DNA of 64,000 nt from Calothrix membranacea FACHB-236 (GCF_014696315.1 NZ_JACJPX010000017.1:1-64000), one strand, 5' to 3'. Positions 1 to 8,741 are shown, counted from the stretch's first letter. Notes: generated from the sequence alone by a model not told the origin. Translations and numbers: made by a program.

Positions 1-74
1 CGTGCCACACCCGGTTCCCTTATTTTCCGCCTAAACTGTTTTGACTCTACTTTCTTAGTTTCTCACAATAATGG

Positions 75-668
75 TTGGTTTATTTACGCCGTGCTGTACT
101 AGTAATTTGGAATATCCCTCAATCGGCTTTGGCAGATGTTAATCAGCAGGATATCAACAGTATTATTCGCACCAGAGACATTGCGCTACAAGCCCTCAAT
201 ACTCGCGATTTTTCTAAAATAGAACCTTACTTGCACCCAAGTTTTACGATCACAACAGTAGATAACCAAGTTTTTCATAAAGTACCTGAATTTGAGAAGT
301 ATTGGAATCAGCAATTCTCCACTACGATCAAAGATATCAAAATGCAGCTTAAAGGAGATCCTGTCAGAACATTTCTTTCACCAAATATAGATGTTTCTAC
401 TGGAGATGCGATCGCATCTTTCTATTTTAAAGATGGGAAAGCGGCTGATATGGCGTTGCGTTGGACAGCAGTCCTGCAAAAAACCCAAGATAAATGGACG
501 ATTCAATCGCTGCATTTCTCCTCGAATCTTCTGGATAACCCAGTATTAAATGCTACACAGAGATGGGGTCAGACTATGGCTGCGATCGCAGGTATAGGTG
601 GCTTTCTGTTGGGAGTAGTGGTAATGTTTGGATTACACCGCAAATCGAGAGGAATTCGTAATTCTTAG
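75..668 (+). CDS. NTF2/SnoaL-like exported protein with C-terminal membrane anchor
   Basis: The 197-residue protein opens with a hydrophobic segment ending in SALA-DV (residues 17-22), which reads as a signal peptide with an Ala-x-Ala-type cleavage site. The middle part (about residues 26-155), with a predicted alpha+beta pattern, resembles the SnoaL/DUF4440 NTF2-like fold, often used for small-ligand binding or as an enzyme domain. A hydrophobic stretch near 166-187 followed by basic residues (HRKSR) looks like a C-terminal membrane anchor with the main domain outside the cytoplasm. The only in-frame start is TTG at 75, because an in-frame TAA lies at 69. An ATG at 71 is in another frame and soon stops. 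The function is unknown, and the N-terminus is the weakest part of the call. Confidence 0.6.
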   Translation: MVYLRRAVLVIWNIPQSALADVNQQDINSIIRTRDIALQALNTRDFSKIEPYLHPSFTITTVDNQVFHKVPEFEKYWNQQFSTTIKDIKMQLKGDPVRTFLSPNIDVSTGDAIASFYFKDGKAADMALRWTAVLQKTQDKWTIQSLHFSSNLLDNPVLNATQRWGQTMAAIAGIGGFLLGVVVMFGLHRKSRGIRNS

Positions 669-680
669 TTATCGACCAAG

Positions 681-1166
681 TTACCACAATTTAATTAGTT
701 GTTTACCTTCTAGAAATAAATCAAATCTGTGTATATCCTTTTCTGACTCAAAAGCTGCTACTGGTAAGTAGTGAAATTGCGCTTTTGTAATATATAAAAA
801 ATAATACTCACCTTTTTTGACAACTTTTATAAAATGTTCGTATCTCATTTTTGTCAGACTGCCATCTTCAAAGCAGATGGTAAAAAAGTTTTCATCTATT
901 TCGCAATATCTACTTTGAAAATTTAAGGCGGATGTTCGTCCCTGTAAGCGCAGCCACAGAGGTACAGACAAAAAATAAGCTATTAAACCTACGAAATATA
1001 TCAACCACCAATCAAACCTTTGCTGGATTACTGCTAAAACTATATTTATTAAGGTTAAAATTAACAAGATAATGAACATAAATTTCATGCGTTTATAATA
1101 ATCAACCGCAATAATTCCTCTTAATTCTTTAGGGCTAACTTGAAAAGTTTTAGTTTTAATCTGCAT
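681..1166 (-). CDS. YcxB-like membrane protein
   Basis: This 161-residue protein has two adjacent hydrophobic segments (about residues 29-47 and 53-72) followed by a soluble C-terminal half rich in beta strands and aromatic residues, ending near FLEGKQLIKLW. That order (short N-terminus, membrane hairpin, C-terminal PH-like domain) is characteristic of the YcxB family of small bacterial membrane proteins, whose function is not established. It converges on the upstream gene with only 12 bases between stops. The start is an ATG with weak ribosome-binding potential. Family assignment is by overall architecture and is moderately secure. Confidence 0.6.
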   Translation of the reverse strand: MQIKTKTFQVSPKELRGIIAVDYYKRMKFMFIILLILTLINIVLAVIQQRFDWWLIYFVGLIAYFLSVPLWLRLQGRTSALNFQSRYCEIDENFFTICFEDGSLTKMRYEHFIKVVKKGEYYFLYITKAQFHYLPVAAFESEKDIHRFDLFLEGKQLIKLW

Positions 1167-1214
1167 AATTGGTTTGATGTTTATAATTTGTTATCTTGAT
1201 ACCCTTGTCTGCTT

Positions 1215-2870
1215 TTAAACATCTGCCATAATAGGTAATACAACACGAGAAGTCGCCTCGTTTCCACAACTTACAGTTAAAGTAATAATTTGTGCATTTA
1301 GTAAACTTTCACTACTATTTATTGCACTATTCCCAGAATTCATGGAGTAGGCGGGAAAACAAGCAACGCTCAAACTCAGACGTACAGCATGACCTTTAGC
1401 TATTCGCACACAAGTGGCTTGTAGTTGAATTTTTGTCGGGATGGGTTTTGCGCCTTCTCGACAATGCACATATCCCTGAGTTATATTATATACTTGTCCA
1501 TTAGGATAAACTTCGGACAGTACTGCACACAAATCATAACTTGCTTGATCGGTGCTGCAAAAGATTTCTAATATGACATCCCCTGCTAAATGCAAGTTGT
1601 CCGCTAACGGTTCAGTAGTGTAAGTTAATACATCAGAGCGTAAATCAAGATGCGATCGCTCAAATACTCCCGCCGGAATTGTTGCATGACCGCCTAAAGC
1701 AGGAACTGGTCGCCAAGGGTCGTGAACCAATACATCAGTGCTGAGTTCTGAGTTCTGAGTGCTGAGTCTTCCGGAGTCTTCGCGGATGCTAGCTAATCCG
1801 GTAGTTGACAAGTAATAGGATTTTGGGTTTGGTGTGGGGAATTTGGGGAAAGTTCGCCAAATATTACTTCCCATCTCAAATAAGCATACAGGTTCTTCCG
1901 TGAGTAAACCTGTATCGACATCTTTAAGAAACTGGTCAAACCAGCGAATTTGCATCCTATCTACAGGACTGGCTGCTTTGGGGCCGAAGTCAACATTACC
2001 AACTTTCCGACCCCAAGGTAAATGCGCCCAAGGCCCAACTAATAAATGTTGGGGTGTGGTGCTACGCGCTGCCATATCTTTATATAAATGTAGTGTTCCC
2101 CGCAAATAAGTATCAAACCACCCGCCTATGTGGAACATTGGTAAATCAACGCTTTGCAAATGGCGTTTGGGTGACAATTCTTCCCAATAGTTATCCGGTT
2201 GAGGATGGGCAAACCACTCATGATAAAAAGATTCTGGTGCAAGATGTTGCAAAATTTCTGGATTATTTAAAGGAAGATTGCGCGAAGCGGTAAATAATGC
2301 TTGATAAGCAACCTTATCTCCTCTTAAACGGGCGGTTTCGGTAGCTAATTGAATTGCCCATGCAAGATTAGTTTGAAGACAGAATGCACCACCTTCATAA
2401 GCCCAGTCTGTATATAAATCATAGCCAATCATCGCTGGGCAAATAGTTTTTAAAGCGGCTGGTTGATTAGCAGCAGCATACAGCTGTGTCATTCCTTGAT
2501 AGGAAAAACCATACATTCCCACTTTGCCATTGCTGTGCGGTAGGTTTGCAACCCAATTTACCGTATCTTCTCCATCTGCAATTTCGTTAGCAAATAATTT
2601 AAATTCTCCCTCAGAAGTACCTCGCCCTCGGACATCTTGAATTACTACAATGTAACCTTGAGCGGCATACCAAGTAGGATGGGCATAGACAACAGTTGAT
2701 GCGATCGCTCTTCCATAAGGTTGTCTCATTAATAATATGGGAAACTCCCCAGCCACATCGGGGCGATAGATATCTGCATCTAACCGCACGCCATCACGTG
2801 TATGCATGGAGGCTGTTTGTTTGGGAAGTACTTTAAGCATGAGTCTGGAAGAATATATCAATGGCACCAT
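1215..2870 (-). CDS. CocE/NonD family alpha/beta hydrolase
   Basis: The 551-residue protein matches the CocE/NonD acyl hydrolase family (Xaa-Pro dipeptidyl-peptidase S15-like fold), whose members cleave esters or amides such as cocaine and glutaryl-7-aminocephalosporanic acid. The nucleophile elbow GFSYQG places the catalytic Ser at about 123, Asp at about 253 (GGWFD) and His at about 283 (GPWAH). The N-terminal part begins the typical TRDGVRLDADIYRP strand pair, and the last 150 residues form the beta-sandwich C-terminal domain typical of the family. No signal peptide is visible, so it is probably cytoplasmic. ATG at 2870 is the first start; ATG at 2840 (MLKVLP) is an equally good alternative and would remove ten unusual residues. 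The substrate is unknown. Confidence 0.85.
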   Translation of the reverse strand: MVPLIYSSRLMLKVLPKQTASMHTRDGVRLDADIYRPDVAGEFPILLMRQPYGRAIASTVVYAHPTWYAAQGYIVVIQDVRGRGTSEGEFKLFANEIADGEDTVNWVANLPHSNGKVGMYGFSYQGMTQLYAAANQPAALKTICPAMIGYDLYTDWAYEGGAFCLQTNLAWAIQLATETARLRGDKVAYQALFTASRNLPLNNPEILQHLAPESFYHEWFAHPQPDNYWEELSPKRHLQSVDLPMFHIGGWFDTYLRGTLHLYKDMAARSTTPQHLLVGPWAHLPWGRKVGNVDFGPKAASPVDRMQIRWFDQFLKDVDTGLLTEEPVCLFEMGSNIWRTFPKFPTPNPKSYYLSTTGLASIREDSGRLSTQNSELSTDVLVHDPWRPVPALGGHATIPAGVFERSHLDLRSDVLTYTTEPLADNLHLAGDVILEIFCSTDQASYDLCAVLSEVYPNGQVYNITQGYVHCREGAKPIPTKIQLQATCVRIAKGHAVRLSLSVACFPAYSMNSGNSAINSSESLLNAQIITLTVSCGNEATSRVVLPIMADV

Positions 2871-3191
2871 AGATCAGCATAGAGCTACACAGAGATTTGC
2901 GATCGCGCCAAGAAGAGGAAAGGGGGAAGGGAGCAGGGAGCAGGGGGAGGAACTTATAATCTCAAAGATGGAAGTAGTCTGGCAATGGAAGTCAAATCTG
3001 TGTAAATTGCTGTAATTGCATAGTATTTCGCGGATAAATCAAATTTTTTCCCCTTTCTCCTTTTCCCTTTTCCCGTTCACTGAACTATATTAGGTACACC
3101 CTGTTTGGTAAATTATCAAACATTGGTAAAGGATTAATCATTTTTTTACCAAGTATTACTACTGAGCCAAAATCTGGGGTAAGGTGAATGC
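2871..3191. other. Intergenic region with polypurine low-complexity repeat
   Basis: This gap between divergent genes holds a purine-rich run around 2917-2952 made of GGGAGCA/GGAAGG-like units, one form of the STRR repeats seen elsewhere in the window. The rest is AT-rich and could hold promoters for both flanking genes. I see no gene or convincing hairpin. Confidence 0.4.
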
Positions 3192-3560
3192 ATGAATTAC
3201 GAAACAGCTCGCAAAATCCTCATAGACCAAACAATAACCACCGAGGACAATCCAGATTCCCTGTTAATGCGTATGCAGCAGGGAAAACCGCCAGTTCCCG
3301 GTCAAATCACTTCGATTTTGTTGGCGTTAAAAGTGGTGTTTGAGGCCCTCAAAGAATCTTCTAGTCTCGACAGAGAATTAGCTTATGCCCTTTTTCAGTT
3401 AAGTATTAAGCCTTCACAACTATTTGTTGGCGGACGCAGGGCTGGGATTGATTGGCCGCCATTATTGAAGGAAGATTTGTTGCGAATTGCTTTAGCAGCC
3501 GAAAGTATCTTTTCTACTAAATGGCAAACTCCACCTTCTGCTGGATTTGGGGGAATATAG
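3192..3560 (+). CDS. Conserved hypothetical protein, 122 aa
   Basis: The protein has no signal peptide or membrane segment. It begins MNYETARKILIDQ and has a helix-rich middle (VPGQITSILLALKVVFEAL), a conserved-looking GGRRAGIDWPPLL segment and a C-terminal helix. It has the look of a small cyanobacterial conserved protein, but I cannot assign a family with confidence. ATG at 3192 follows a weak AAGG-type ribosome-binding site. It stands alone between a divergent hydrolase gene and a convergent secreted protein. Even base composition and codon use typical of neighbours support it as a real gene. Confidence 0.65.
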   Translation: MNYETARKILIDQTITTEDNPDSLLMRMQQGKPPVPGQITSILLALKVVFEALKESSSLDRELAYALFQLSIKPSQLFVGGRRAGIDWPPLLKEDLLRIALAAESIFSTKWQTPPSAGFGGI

Positions 3561-3697
3561 GGAGTACCATGAAAACTTGCGATCAAAAAGATAATAGTGG
3601 GTTAGCACGCATTCAAGAATTTTGGGTAAAACCCTAAACTGTTGTGCGTCTAACCCATCCTATAAAAATTGCCATAAGGCTGCAAATTTAAAGCTAT

Positions 3698-4309
3698 TCA
3701 ACGATTTCGCAGTTCCGCTTCTAATTTGTCTAAATCACTTTTGAGTAAGATAGTCATTTGCCCAGTGAAAGCCTTTCCTTCTCTAGGCTGGGCTACTTCT
3801 ATCCAATAAGCATAGCGATCTCCTAGACGCAATTCTCCCTGTAACGCTTCTCTAATGGGAGTTTTGGCAAATCTAGCTGAGTTAATCGCACTTTGATTGG
3901 GATATTTATAGAGTAGCTGGGCACGCTCAAAATCTTGATAAATATCTATCCCGTAAATTACCCGTAAAGCTTCTTGGAAGCGCTCAAATGTCATGCCATT
4001 AACAGCATCATACATAGTAATGCGCTCAGAACGAATCATGCTACGGTCTTTAGTAAATGCAACTTTACCTGGCGGTAACACCGATGCTAAAAAAGTGAAT
4101 CGCTGGGCTGCGGTATCGGTCTTTTGTATAAATAAACGCTCTCCGCTGTGGGGGCGTAGTGTAGGATGTGCTTGAATCCAGGTAGTTACTTCTTCAGTTT
4201 TTTGCCCTGGTAAAGCATTGGCTTTGGAATCAGCAAGCATTCCCACCGATAGCCAAGAAACCAGAGACAACGGCAAAATTAAGCAATTAAGCAGAGATTT
4301 GTTTAGCAT
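3698..4309 (-). CDS. Exported hypothetical protein, 203 aa
   Basis: A signal peptide is visible: MLNKSLLNCLILPLSLVSW followed by a small-residue region ending near NALPG (residues 30-35). The mature part has a basic, mixed alpha/beta composition, with motifs such as RPHSGERLFIQ and YDAVNGMTFERFQ that look conserved but that I cannot match to a named family. It ends with a charged helix (LDKLEAELRNR). It is probably periplasmic or in the thylakoid lumen. It is monocistronic, with about 300 bases of repeat-bearing DNA upstream. Confidence 0.65.
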   Translation of the reverse strand: MLNKSLLNCLILPLSLVSWLSVGMLADSKANALPGQKTEEVTTWIQAHPTLRPHSGERLFIQKTDTAAQRFTFLASVLPPGKVAFTKDRSMIRSERITMYDAVNGMTFERFQEALRVIYGIDIYQDFERAQLLYKYPNQSAINSARFAKTPIREALQGELRLGDRYAYWIEVAQPREGKAFTGQMTILLKSDLDKLEAELRNR

Positions 4310-4614
4310 TTTCTCAATCGGGAATTATATGAAATCACCCCATTAGCTACTCCCAATCGGGTGCTGAATATAGTTTTCCCGTTTCTTGGCAAGATTATTT
4401 CATATAAATTTAAAAAAGATTGCTGGGAGTGTAAGTTTTTTTACGGAATGGGGCATGGGGCATTGGGCATTGGGGTTTGTGAAGAGTTAAGAGTTGGAGA
4501 GACGCGATTAATCGCGTCTGTACAAGAGTCAAAGGTCAAGGGTCAAAAGGGTTTAAAGCTATAGATTATTCTCTCTTGCCATTACCCAGTCCCCAGTCCC
4601 CAGTCCCCAGTCCC
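4310..4614. other. Intergenic region with STRR heptamers and a dispersed palindrome
   Basis: The interval contains GGGCATT-type heptamers at about 4448-4476, a dispersed palindromic element at 4493-4525 (listed separately), GTCAAGG-type units at about 4529-4553, and tandem CCCCAGT heptamers at about 4585-4614 that run up to the stop codon of the next gene. No gene is supported here; a short open frame across these repeats is a product of the repeats. Confidence 0.55.
4493..4525 (+). repeat. Dispersed palindromic element, copy 1
   Basis: A perfect 20-base palindrome, AGACGCGATTAATCGCGTCT, lies at 4499-4518, flanked by GTTGGAG on the left and a TACAA on the right. The same core and flanks occur in inverted orientation at 45132-45164, with one base difference in the right flank. 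Two copies sharing flanks outside the palindrome indicate a dispersed repeat rather than a chance operator. Confidence 0.7.
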
Positions 4615-5643
4615 TCACGCCTTCAACGCTACTTTAATTACCTTGCGCGCTTTCATATCATTAAATACTTGTGCTAAATCCTGTAAGGGACGATGTTCGC
4701 TGATTAGCAGTTCTAAAGGTAGTCTACGGCTAGCTATTAATGCTAGGGCTGCTTTTACATACTTGGGGGTGTTGTGAAATACTCCCTTCAGGGTAAGTTC
4801 GCTGTAGTGTAGCTGTTCTGTGTTGACTGTAATAGTTGTATCTCGTGGACAGCCACCAAATAAATTTACTGTTGCACCAGGACGGGCACAAGCGATCGCA
4901 GTTTCCCAAACGCTAGGAACTCCTGTGGCTTCAATGACTACATCTGCACCCCATCCTTGGGTGTGTTCTTTAACTAAGCCAGGAATATCGGGAATTTGAT
5001 GATAGTTAAATGTTGTGGCTGCACCTAACTTTTTACCGACTTCTAGCCTTTGGTCATTACCTCCCCATAGCCATACTTCAGCTTTGGTACTATCAGCTAT
5101 GGCGGCGACAAACATTAGCCCAATCGCCCCATCTCCCAGGACTACTACCCGATCTCCAGGTTTGATTTCAGTTCTCCCTACACCGTGCAATACACAAGCT
5201 AAGGGTTCTGTCATGGCTGCTAATGCAAAGGGCAAGTCATTGGGAATTGTTAGCATATTATGCTGTACTATCGGCGCGGGAATTTTCAGATATTCCGCAA
5301 AAGTGCCGTTATTCCAGGTCAAATTTGGGCATAGGGAATATTCTTGTCGTTGACAAAAAAAGCAATCCATGCATGGAGCAGAGTTATTCGCAACGATGCG
5401 ATCGCCTACTTGCCAACCTGTAACACCTTCACCCAGTGCGACAATTTGCCCAGCTGCTTCATGACCAAACAAAGTTGGTAGTTTCAGCATTCTGGCATGA
5501 CCACCACGCCGCCAGACTTTTAAATCTGTGCCGCAAGTTGTAGCCGCCTCCACCTTAATCACTACTTCACCAGCAGCCGGAGTCGGATCGGATACCTGCT
5601 CTAAGCGTAAATCTTCTTGACCATAAAGTAAGGCTGCTAACAC
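4615..5643 (-). CDS. Zinc-dependent medium-chain alcohol/polyol dehydrogenase
   Basis: This 342-residue protein belongs to the MDR superfamily (sorbitol/threonine dehydrogenase-like). Catalytic zinc ligands are visible at Cys37, His61 and Glu62 (GHEAAG). The structural zinc loop has Cys91, Cys94, Cys97 and Cys105. The NAD(P)-binding Rossmann motif GDGAIG is near residue 171. It should oxidise an alcohol or polyol with NAD(P)+, but the substrate cannot be read from the sequence. It is the last of three same-strand genes, after a glycosyltransferase and a zinc-ribbon protein. A perfect 8-bp hairpin lies 24-46 bases upstream of its ATG and may act in the leader. Confidence 0.85.
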   Translation of the reverse strand: MLAALLYGQEDLRLEQVSDPTPAAGEVVIKVEAATTCGTDLKVWRRGGHARMLKLPTLFGHEAAGQIVALGEGVTGWQVGDRIVANNSAPCMDCFFCQRQEYSLCPNLTWNNGTFAEYLKIPAPIVQHNMLTIPNDLPFALAAMTEPLACVLHGVGRTEIKPGDRVVVLGDGAIGLMFVAAIADSTKAEVWLWGGNDQRLEVGKKLGAATTFNYHQIPDIPGLVKEHTQGWGADVVIEATGVPSVWETAIACARPGATVNLFGGCPRDTTITVNTEQLHYSELTLKGVFHNTPKYVKAALALIASRRLPLELLISEHRPLQDLAQVFNDMKARKVIKVALKA

Positions 5644-5666
5644 AGCTTTTGACCTAAATGAGTAAC

Positions 5667-5689
5667 TCCACCTGATTTTACCAGGTGGA
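5667..5689 (-). promoter_or_regulatory. Perfect stem-loop upstream of the dehydrogenase gene
   Basis: TCCACCTG and CAGGTGGA form an 8-bp perfect stem with a 7-base loop. It sits 24 bases upstream of the dehydrogenase start on the same strand. There is no T-run after it, so it is not an ordinary terminator. It could be an operator or an mRNA leader hairpin. Confidence 0.4.
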
Positions 5690-5720
5690 GCCAGTCACAA
5701 GTCAGCCTTAATCTCATAGG

Positions 5721-5775
5721 TTTGTAGTTAACACTTGCGTGCTATGAAATTCAGGATTTTAGCCCTGACTACAAA
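5721..5775. repeat. TTTGTAGT-bounded small dispersed repeat, copy 1
   Basis: The element is bounded by the inverted termini TTTGTAGT (5721-5728) and ACTACAAA (5768-5775), with a diverged interior. A related element with the same termini is at about 43599-43660. Such short elements are common in cyanobacterial intergenic DNA and resemble non-autonomous MITE-like repeats; no transposase is nearby. Confidence 0.45.
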
Positions 5776-5784
5776 CATAATGCC

Positions 5785-5970
5785 CTAAGAATTAGCTGTT
5801 GGTTGAGGAAGAACACCTGTATTGCGGGTTTCCACATTCGACAAACGGCTCAGATTTAACAGTGGTACTTCTTGTCGGCAAGATAGACAAAACCAATACA
5901 CTTCGCTATGGCGAATATGGCGCAGGAGGGAACCACCACAACATGGGCAAGTGTTGGCTCTCATACTCAT
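5785..5970 (-). CDS. Small zinc-ribbon protein, 61 aa
   Basis: Two Cys pairs are spaced as a zinc ribbon: CPCCG near residues 8-12 and CLSC near residues 28-31, with aromatic and basic residues between them (RHIRHSEVYWF). The C-terminal half is low in structure. Small zinc-ribbon proteins of this kind are frequent in cyanobacteria, and their function is not known. A good ribosome-binding site (AGGGAGGAC) precedes the ATG by a few bases. It lies between the glycosyltransferase (52 bases upstream) and the dehydrogenase on the same strand. Confidence 0.6.
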   Translation of the reverse strand: MSMRANTCPCCGGSLLRHIRHSEVYWFCLSCRQEVPLLNLSRLSNVETRNTGVLPQPTANS

Positions 5971-6022
5971 ACCGATGTCCTCCCTAAAAAGATTGTTTAA
6001 ATGTGAAAAAAATTTTTGTTAA

Positions 6023-7090
6023 TTAAAGCTGAATCTTGGCTGCATGAATGCGGCCATTGGAATTTATGCGATCCTTGATAATTTGCTCGTAGACGGCTTC
6101 ATAACCGTTAACCATTTGGCTTACACTAAATTTGTTTTCTACGTATGTACGGCAGGTTTGTCGATTGAGGTTTAAAGCTTGCGGAATCATCTGTGCCATT
6201 TGTTCATAGTTTTGGCAGATAAAACCTGTTTCACCGTGAGCAATTACTTCTGGTACGGAACCGAGATTCATGGCAATTACAGTTGTACCTGTTGCCATTG
6301 ATTCAATCATTACTAAACCAAATGGTTCTTGCCAGGTGATGGGAAAAAGAGTAATAGCAGCATTGCCCAGAAGTTCAGCTTTTTCGGCATGGTTAACTTC
6401 GCCTAAATATTGAATTTGCTGACCATCAATATGGGGAGCAATTTCTTGTTCAAAAAACTTCGAGTCTACTGCATCAATTTTTCCTGCCATTTTTAAGCGC
6501 AAACCAGTCTGCTTTGCAATGGCGATCGCATGGTGTGGGCCCTTTTCTGGGGAGAAGCGACCTAAGAATGCCAAGTATTCTGGTTCTTTTGGTTGTGCTT
6601 TAAACGGATAATCTTCAGGATTAATTCCGTTATAAACAGTGCCAAAGTAGTTTAAGTCTATTTGCCGTTGAGCGTTACTAATACTAATGTATGGTTGCTT
6701 TTGATGATGGCTATAAACTTTACGGTTATCGTTGGTAAAGCTGCCGTGCAGAGTATGTACAGTGGGAGTGGGAACTAAACTCGCCAAAGACAATGCCGAT
6801 ATCCCTACATGGGAATGAATAATATCGAATTCCTTGGCTCGTTGGTAAACTTGGCTCAGTTCAAGCATTTCATAAACTGCATACTCTTTGACATGGGGGT
6901 CTAAGCGCAATGCTCGGGGATAAACTGCTTCCAAATTAGCCAGAGTTTCGGAATCGCCAGAGGCAAATAAAGTAACTTCATGACCGCGACGGACTAACTC
7001 ATCGGTCAAGTGACTTACTACCAGTTCAATTCCTCCATATGTAGGGGGTGGAACTCTTTCCCATAAGGGGGCAACTTGAGCGATCTTCAT
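6023..7090 (-). CDS. Glycosyltransferase family 4
   Basis: This 355-residue GT-B fold enzyme has the N-terminal donor-side glycine motif PTYGGIELVV (about residues 16-25), an HSHVG segment in the N-terminal domain, the start of the C-terminal domain at FLGRFSPEKG, and the GT4 EX7E motif in EPFGLVMIE. Members transfer a sugar from an activated nucleotide donor to lipids, polysaccharides or small molecules. No membrane segment is seen, so it is probably cytoplasmic or peripheral. It is followed by the small zinc-ribbon gene and an alcohol dehydrogenase on the same strand, but no dedicated polysaccharide cluster surrounds it, so the acceptor is unknown. Confidence 0.85.
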   Translation of the reverse strand: MKIAQVAPLWERVPPPTYGGIELVVSHLTDELVRRGHEVTLFASGDSETLANLEAVYPRALRLDPHVKEYAVYEMLELSQVYQRAKEFDIIHSHVGISALSLASLVPTPTVHTLHGSFTNDNRKVYSHHQKQPYISISNAQRQIDLNYFGTVYNGINPEDYPFKAQPKEPEYLAFLGRFSPEKGPHHAIAIAKQTGLRLKMAGKIDAVDSKFFEQEIAPHIDGQQIQYLGEVNHAEKAELLGNAAITLFPITWQEPFGLVMIESMATGTTVIAMNLGSVPEVIAHGETGFICQNYEQMAQMIPQALNLNRQTCRTYVENKFSVSQMVNGYEAVYEQIIKDRINSNGRIHAAKIQL

Positions 7091-7542
7091 ATGTTTTGGT
7101 TCAGCCGATTAATGTTGTTCTCCCGATGAGAACTTAACTTTAAACTTGGGGGGCGAAGAACTTATAATTAAGCTTCTGAAATTTAAATTAACCAAGTCCA
7201 TGCCCACAAGTGCAATATCGGTTAACCGTACTGTGCTAACGCACCAAGCAATTTCAGATAGACCGTATTTGCCCCCTTGCGACTACAATACCAATGTACA
7301 ATCTACTGCTTAGTAATTTCATCTGTCTTGGGGATCATTAGACAATTCGACCTATTCTGTAACTTAACCTACTGTTTGGAAAAATTTGTAGCTGAAAATA
7401 CTAAATTATCCCTTGGGATCAATTGTTTTCAATTCTGGTTGATGGAAAAGCGTTTATAACCAAGAGGTTACATGAATATTAAATAAATGTAAAAATCCCT
7501 CTCATTAATGATTATTAATTAAATTATGTAAATTCGGGATCA
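7091..7542. other. Intergenic region between divergent genes, no gene seen
   Basis: This AT-rich interval separates the divergently transcribed glycosyltransferase and exonuclease III genes and must hold at least two promoters. A 60-codon open frame at 7277-7459 has no ribosome-binding site and an amino-acid composition unlike a protein, so I do not call it. No repeats or strong hairpins are visible. Confidence 0.35.
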
Positions 7543-8331
7543 ATGAAAATCGCTACTTGGAATGTGAACTCAATCCGTATTCGTTTAGAACAAGTTATTG
7601 ATTGGTTAAATCAAAATCCTGTGGATGTTCTCTGCTTGCAAGAGACAAAAGTAACTGATAGCCAATTTCCGCGATCGCCTTTTGAAGACTTAGGCTATCA
7701 AGTATATATATCAGGGCAAAAATCATACAACGGTGTAGCTTTAATCAGCCGTCAACCACTATTAGATACAAGTACTGGGTTCACCGCAATTGTGCCTAAT
7801 TTACAGCCAGAATGGGATGAGCAAAAACGTGTAATTACTGGAGTCCTTGATAACGTGAGGATTGTCAATCTTTATGTCCCGAATGGTTCATCTGTAGGTA
7901 GTGAAAAATACGAGTATAAGTTACGTTGGTTAACAGTGCTAAGGGAGTATTTACAACTACTATTAAAATCACATCCTGCCATCTGTGTATGTGGTGACTT
8001 TAATATTGCTTTAGAAAATAAAGATATTCACGATAAAGTGAAAACGGAAAATCACATCATGGCTTCCGAACCAGAACGGCAAGCTTTGAAGGATATACTG
8101 ACACTAGGATTTGCTGATGTCTTTCGTAAATTCACCTCTGAAGGTGGTCACTTCAGTTGGTGGGATTATCGCACCGCAGCCTTCCAGCGTAATTTGGGGT
8201 GGCGGATTGACCATCATTATCTCTCCCCAGTGTTGTATGAGCGTGCTAAAAGCTGCATTATTGATGTTGCGCCTAGAAAGTTAACTCAACCCAGCGATCA
8301 CACGCCAGTAATTGTGGAATTAGAAATATAG
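7543..8331 (+). CDS. xthA: Exodeoxyribonuclease III (AP endonuclease)
   Basis: This 262-residue protein is of usual length for the ExoIII/APE1 endonuclease family. Visible active-site residues are Asn8 (TWNVNS), Glu34 (LQETK) for metal binding, Asp152 and Asn154 (GDFNIA), Asp223 (RIDHHYLS), and the final Asp252-His253 pair (SDHTP). It should cleave DNA 5' of abasic sites and remove 3' blocking groups and nucleotides during base excision repair. ATG at 7543 begins the conserved first strand MKIATWNVNS. It stands as a single gene. Confidence 0.93.
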   Translation: MKIATWNVNSIRIRLEQVIDWLNQNPVDVLCLQETKVTDSQFPRSPFEDLGYQVYISGQKSYNGVALISRQPLLDTSTGFTAIVPNLQPEWDEQKRVITGVLDNVRIVNLYVPNGSSVGSEKYEYKLRWLTVLREYLQLLLKSHPAICVCGDFNIALENKDIHDKVKTENHIMASEPERQALKDILTLGFADVFRKFTSEGGHFSWWDYRTAAFQRNLGWRIDHHYLSPVLYERAKSCIIDVAPRKLTQPSDHTPVIVELEI

Positions 8332-8741
8332 CAATTTTTAAGTCTGCGTGAGGGCACAACATGTGTGTCCTTAATTCCTATACAGCGGATTAAAACTTCA
8401 TGAAGCAGTCCATTATGCTATTAAGCATTTTTCTTGCTGCTTGCTCCCTGCTTCTTCGTTGAACTATTAAGATAGATAAAGTCTGACTTATTCCTAATAG
8501 TTAATTATGAGGATATCTTGAGCATGATTACTAAGTATACAAATATGCTCATAGGCTAAAACACATCCAATTTGCATATCTCCCATTCCATCAAAATCTT
8601 GTAGCATAGGCATCTTGCCTAGGCAATTGATGCGATTTAAAGATGGAATAGTTGACTGATTTCATTTTCAAGCATTGATCAAGCACTTACCAATCTTTTT
8701 GAGAACAGTAAAGGCTGAAAATATTGATATAAGGTCATTCT
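8332..8741. other. Intergenic region, no gene seen
   Basis: About 410 bases of AT-rich sequence lie between two co-directional genes. I see no open frame with a ribosome-binding site, no heptamer arrays and no convincing terminator. It presumably holds the promoter for the dehydrogenase-like gene that follows. Confidence 0.3.

Noticed and set aside
71-143. Frameshift at the start of the first gene
   Set aside because: An ATG at 71 in another frame stops soon, but the TTG start at 75 gives a normal-looking signal peptide, so no frameshift is needed.
4361-4564. 67-codon frame across STRR repeats and the dispersed palindrome
   Set aside because: It reads through several repeats, which explains its openness.
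7277-7459. 60-codon frame between glycosyltransferase and exonuclease III
   Set aside because: Cys- and Phe-rich random-looking composition without a ribosome-binding site.
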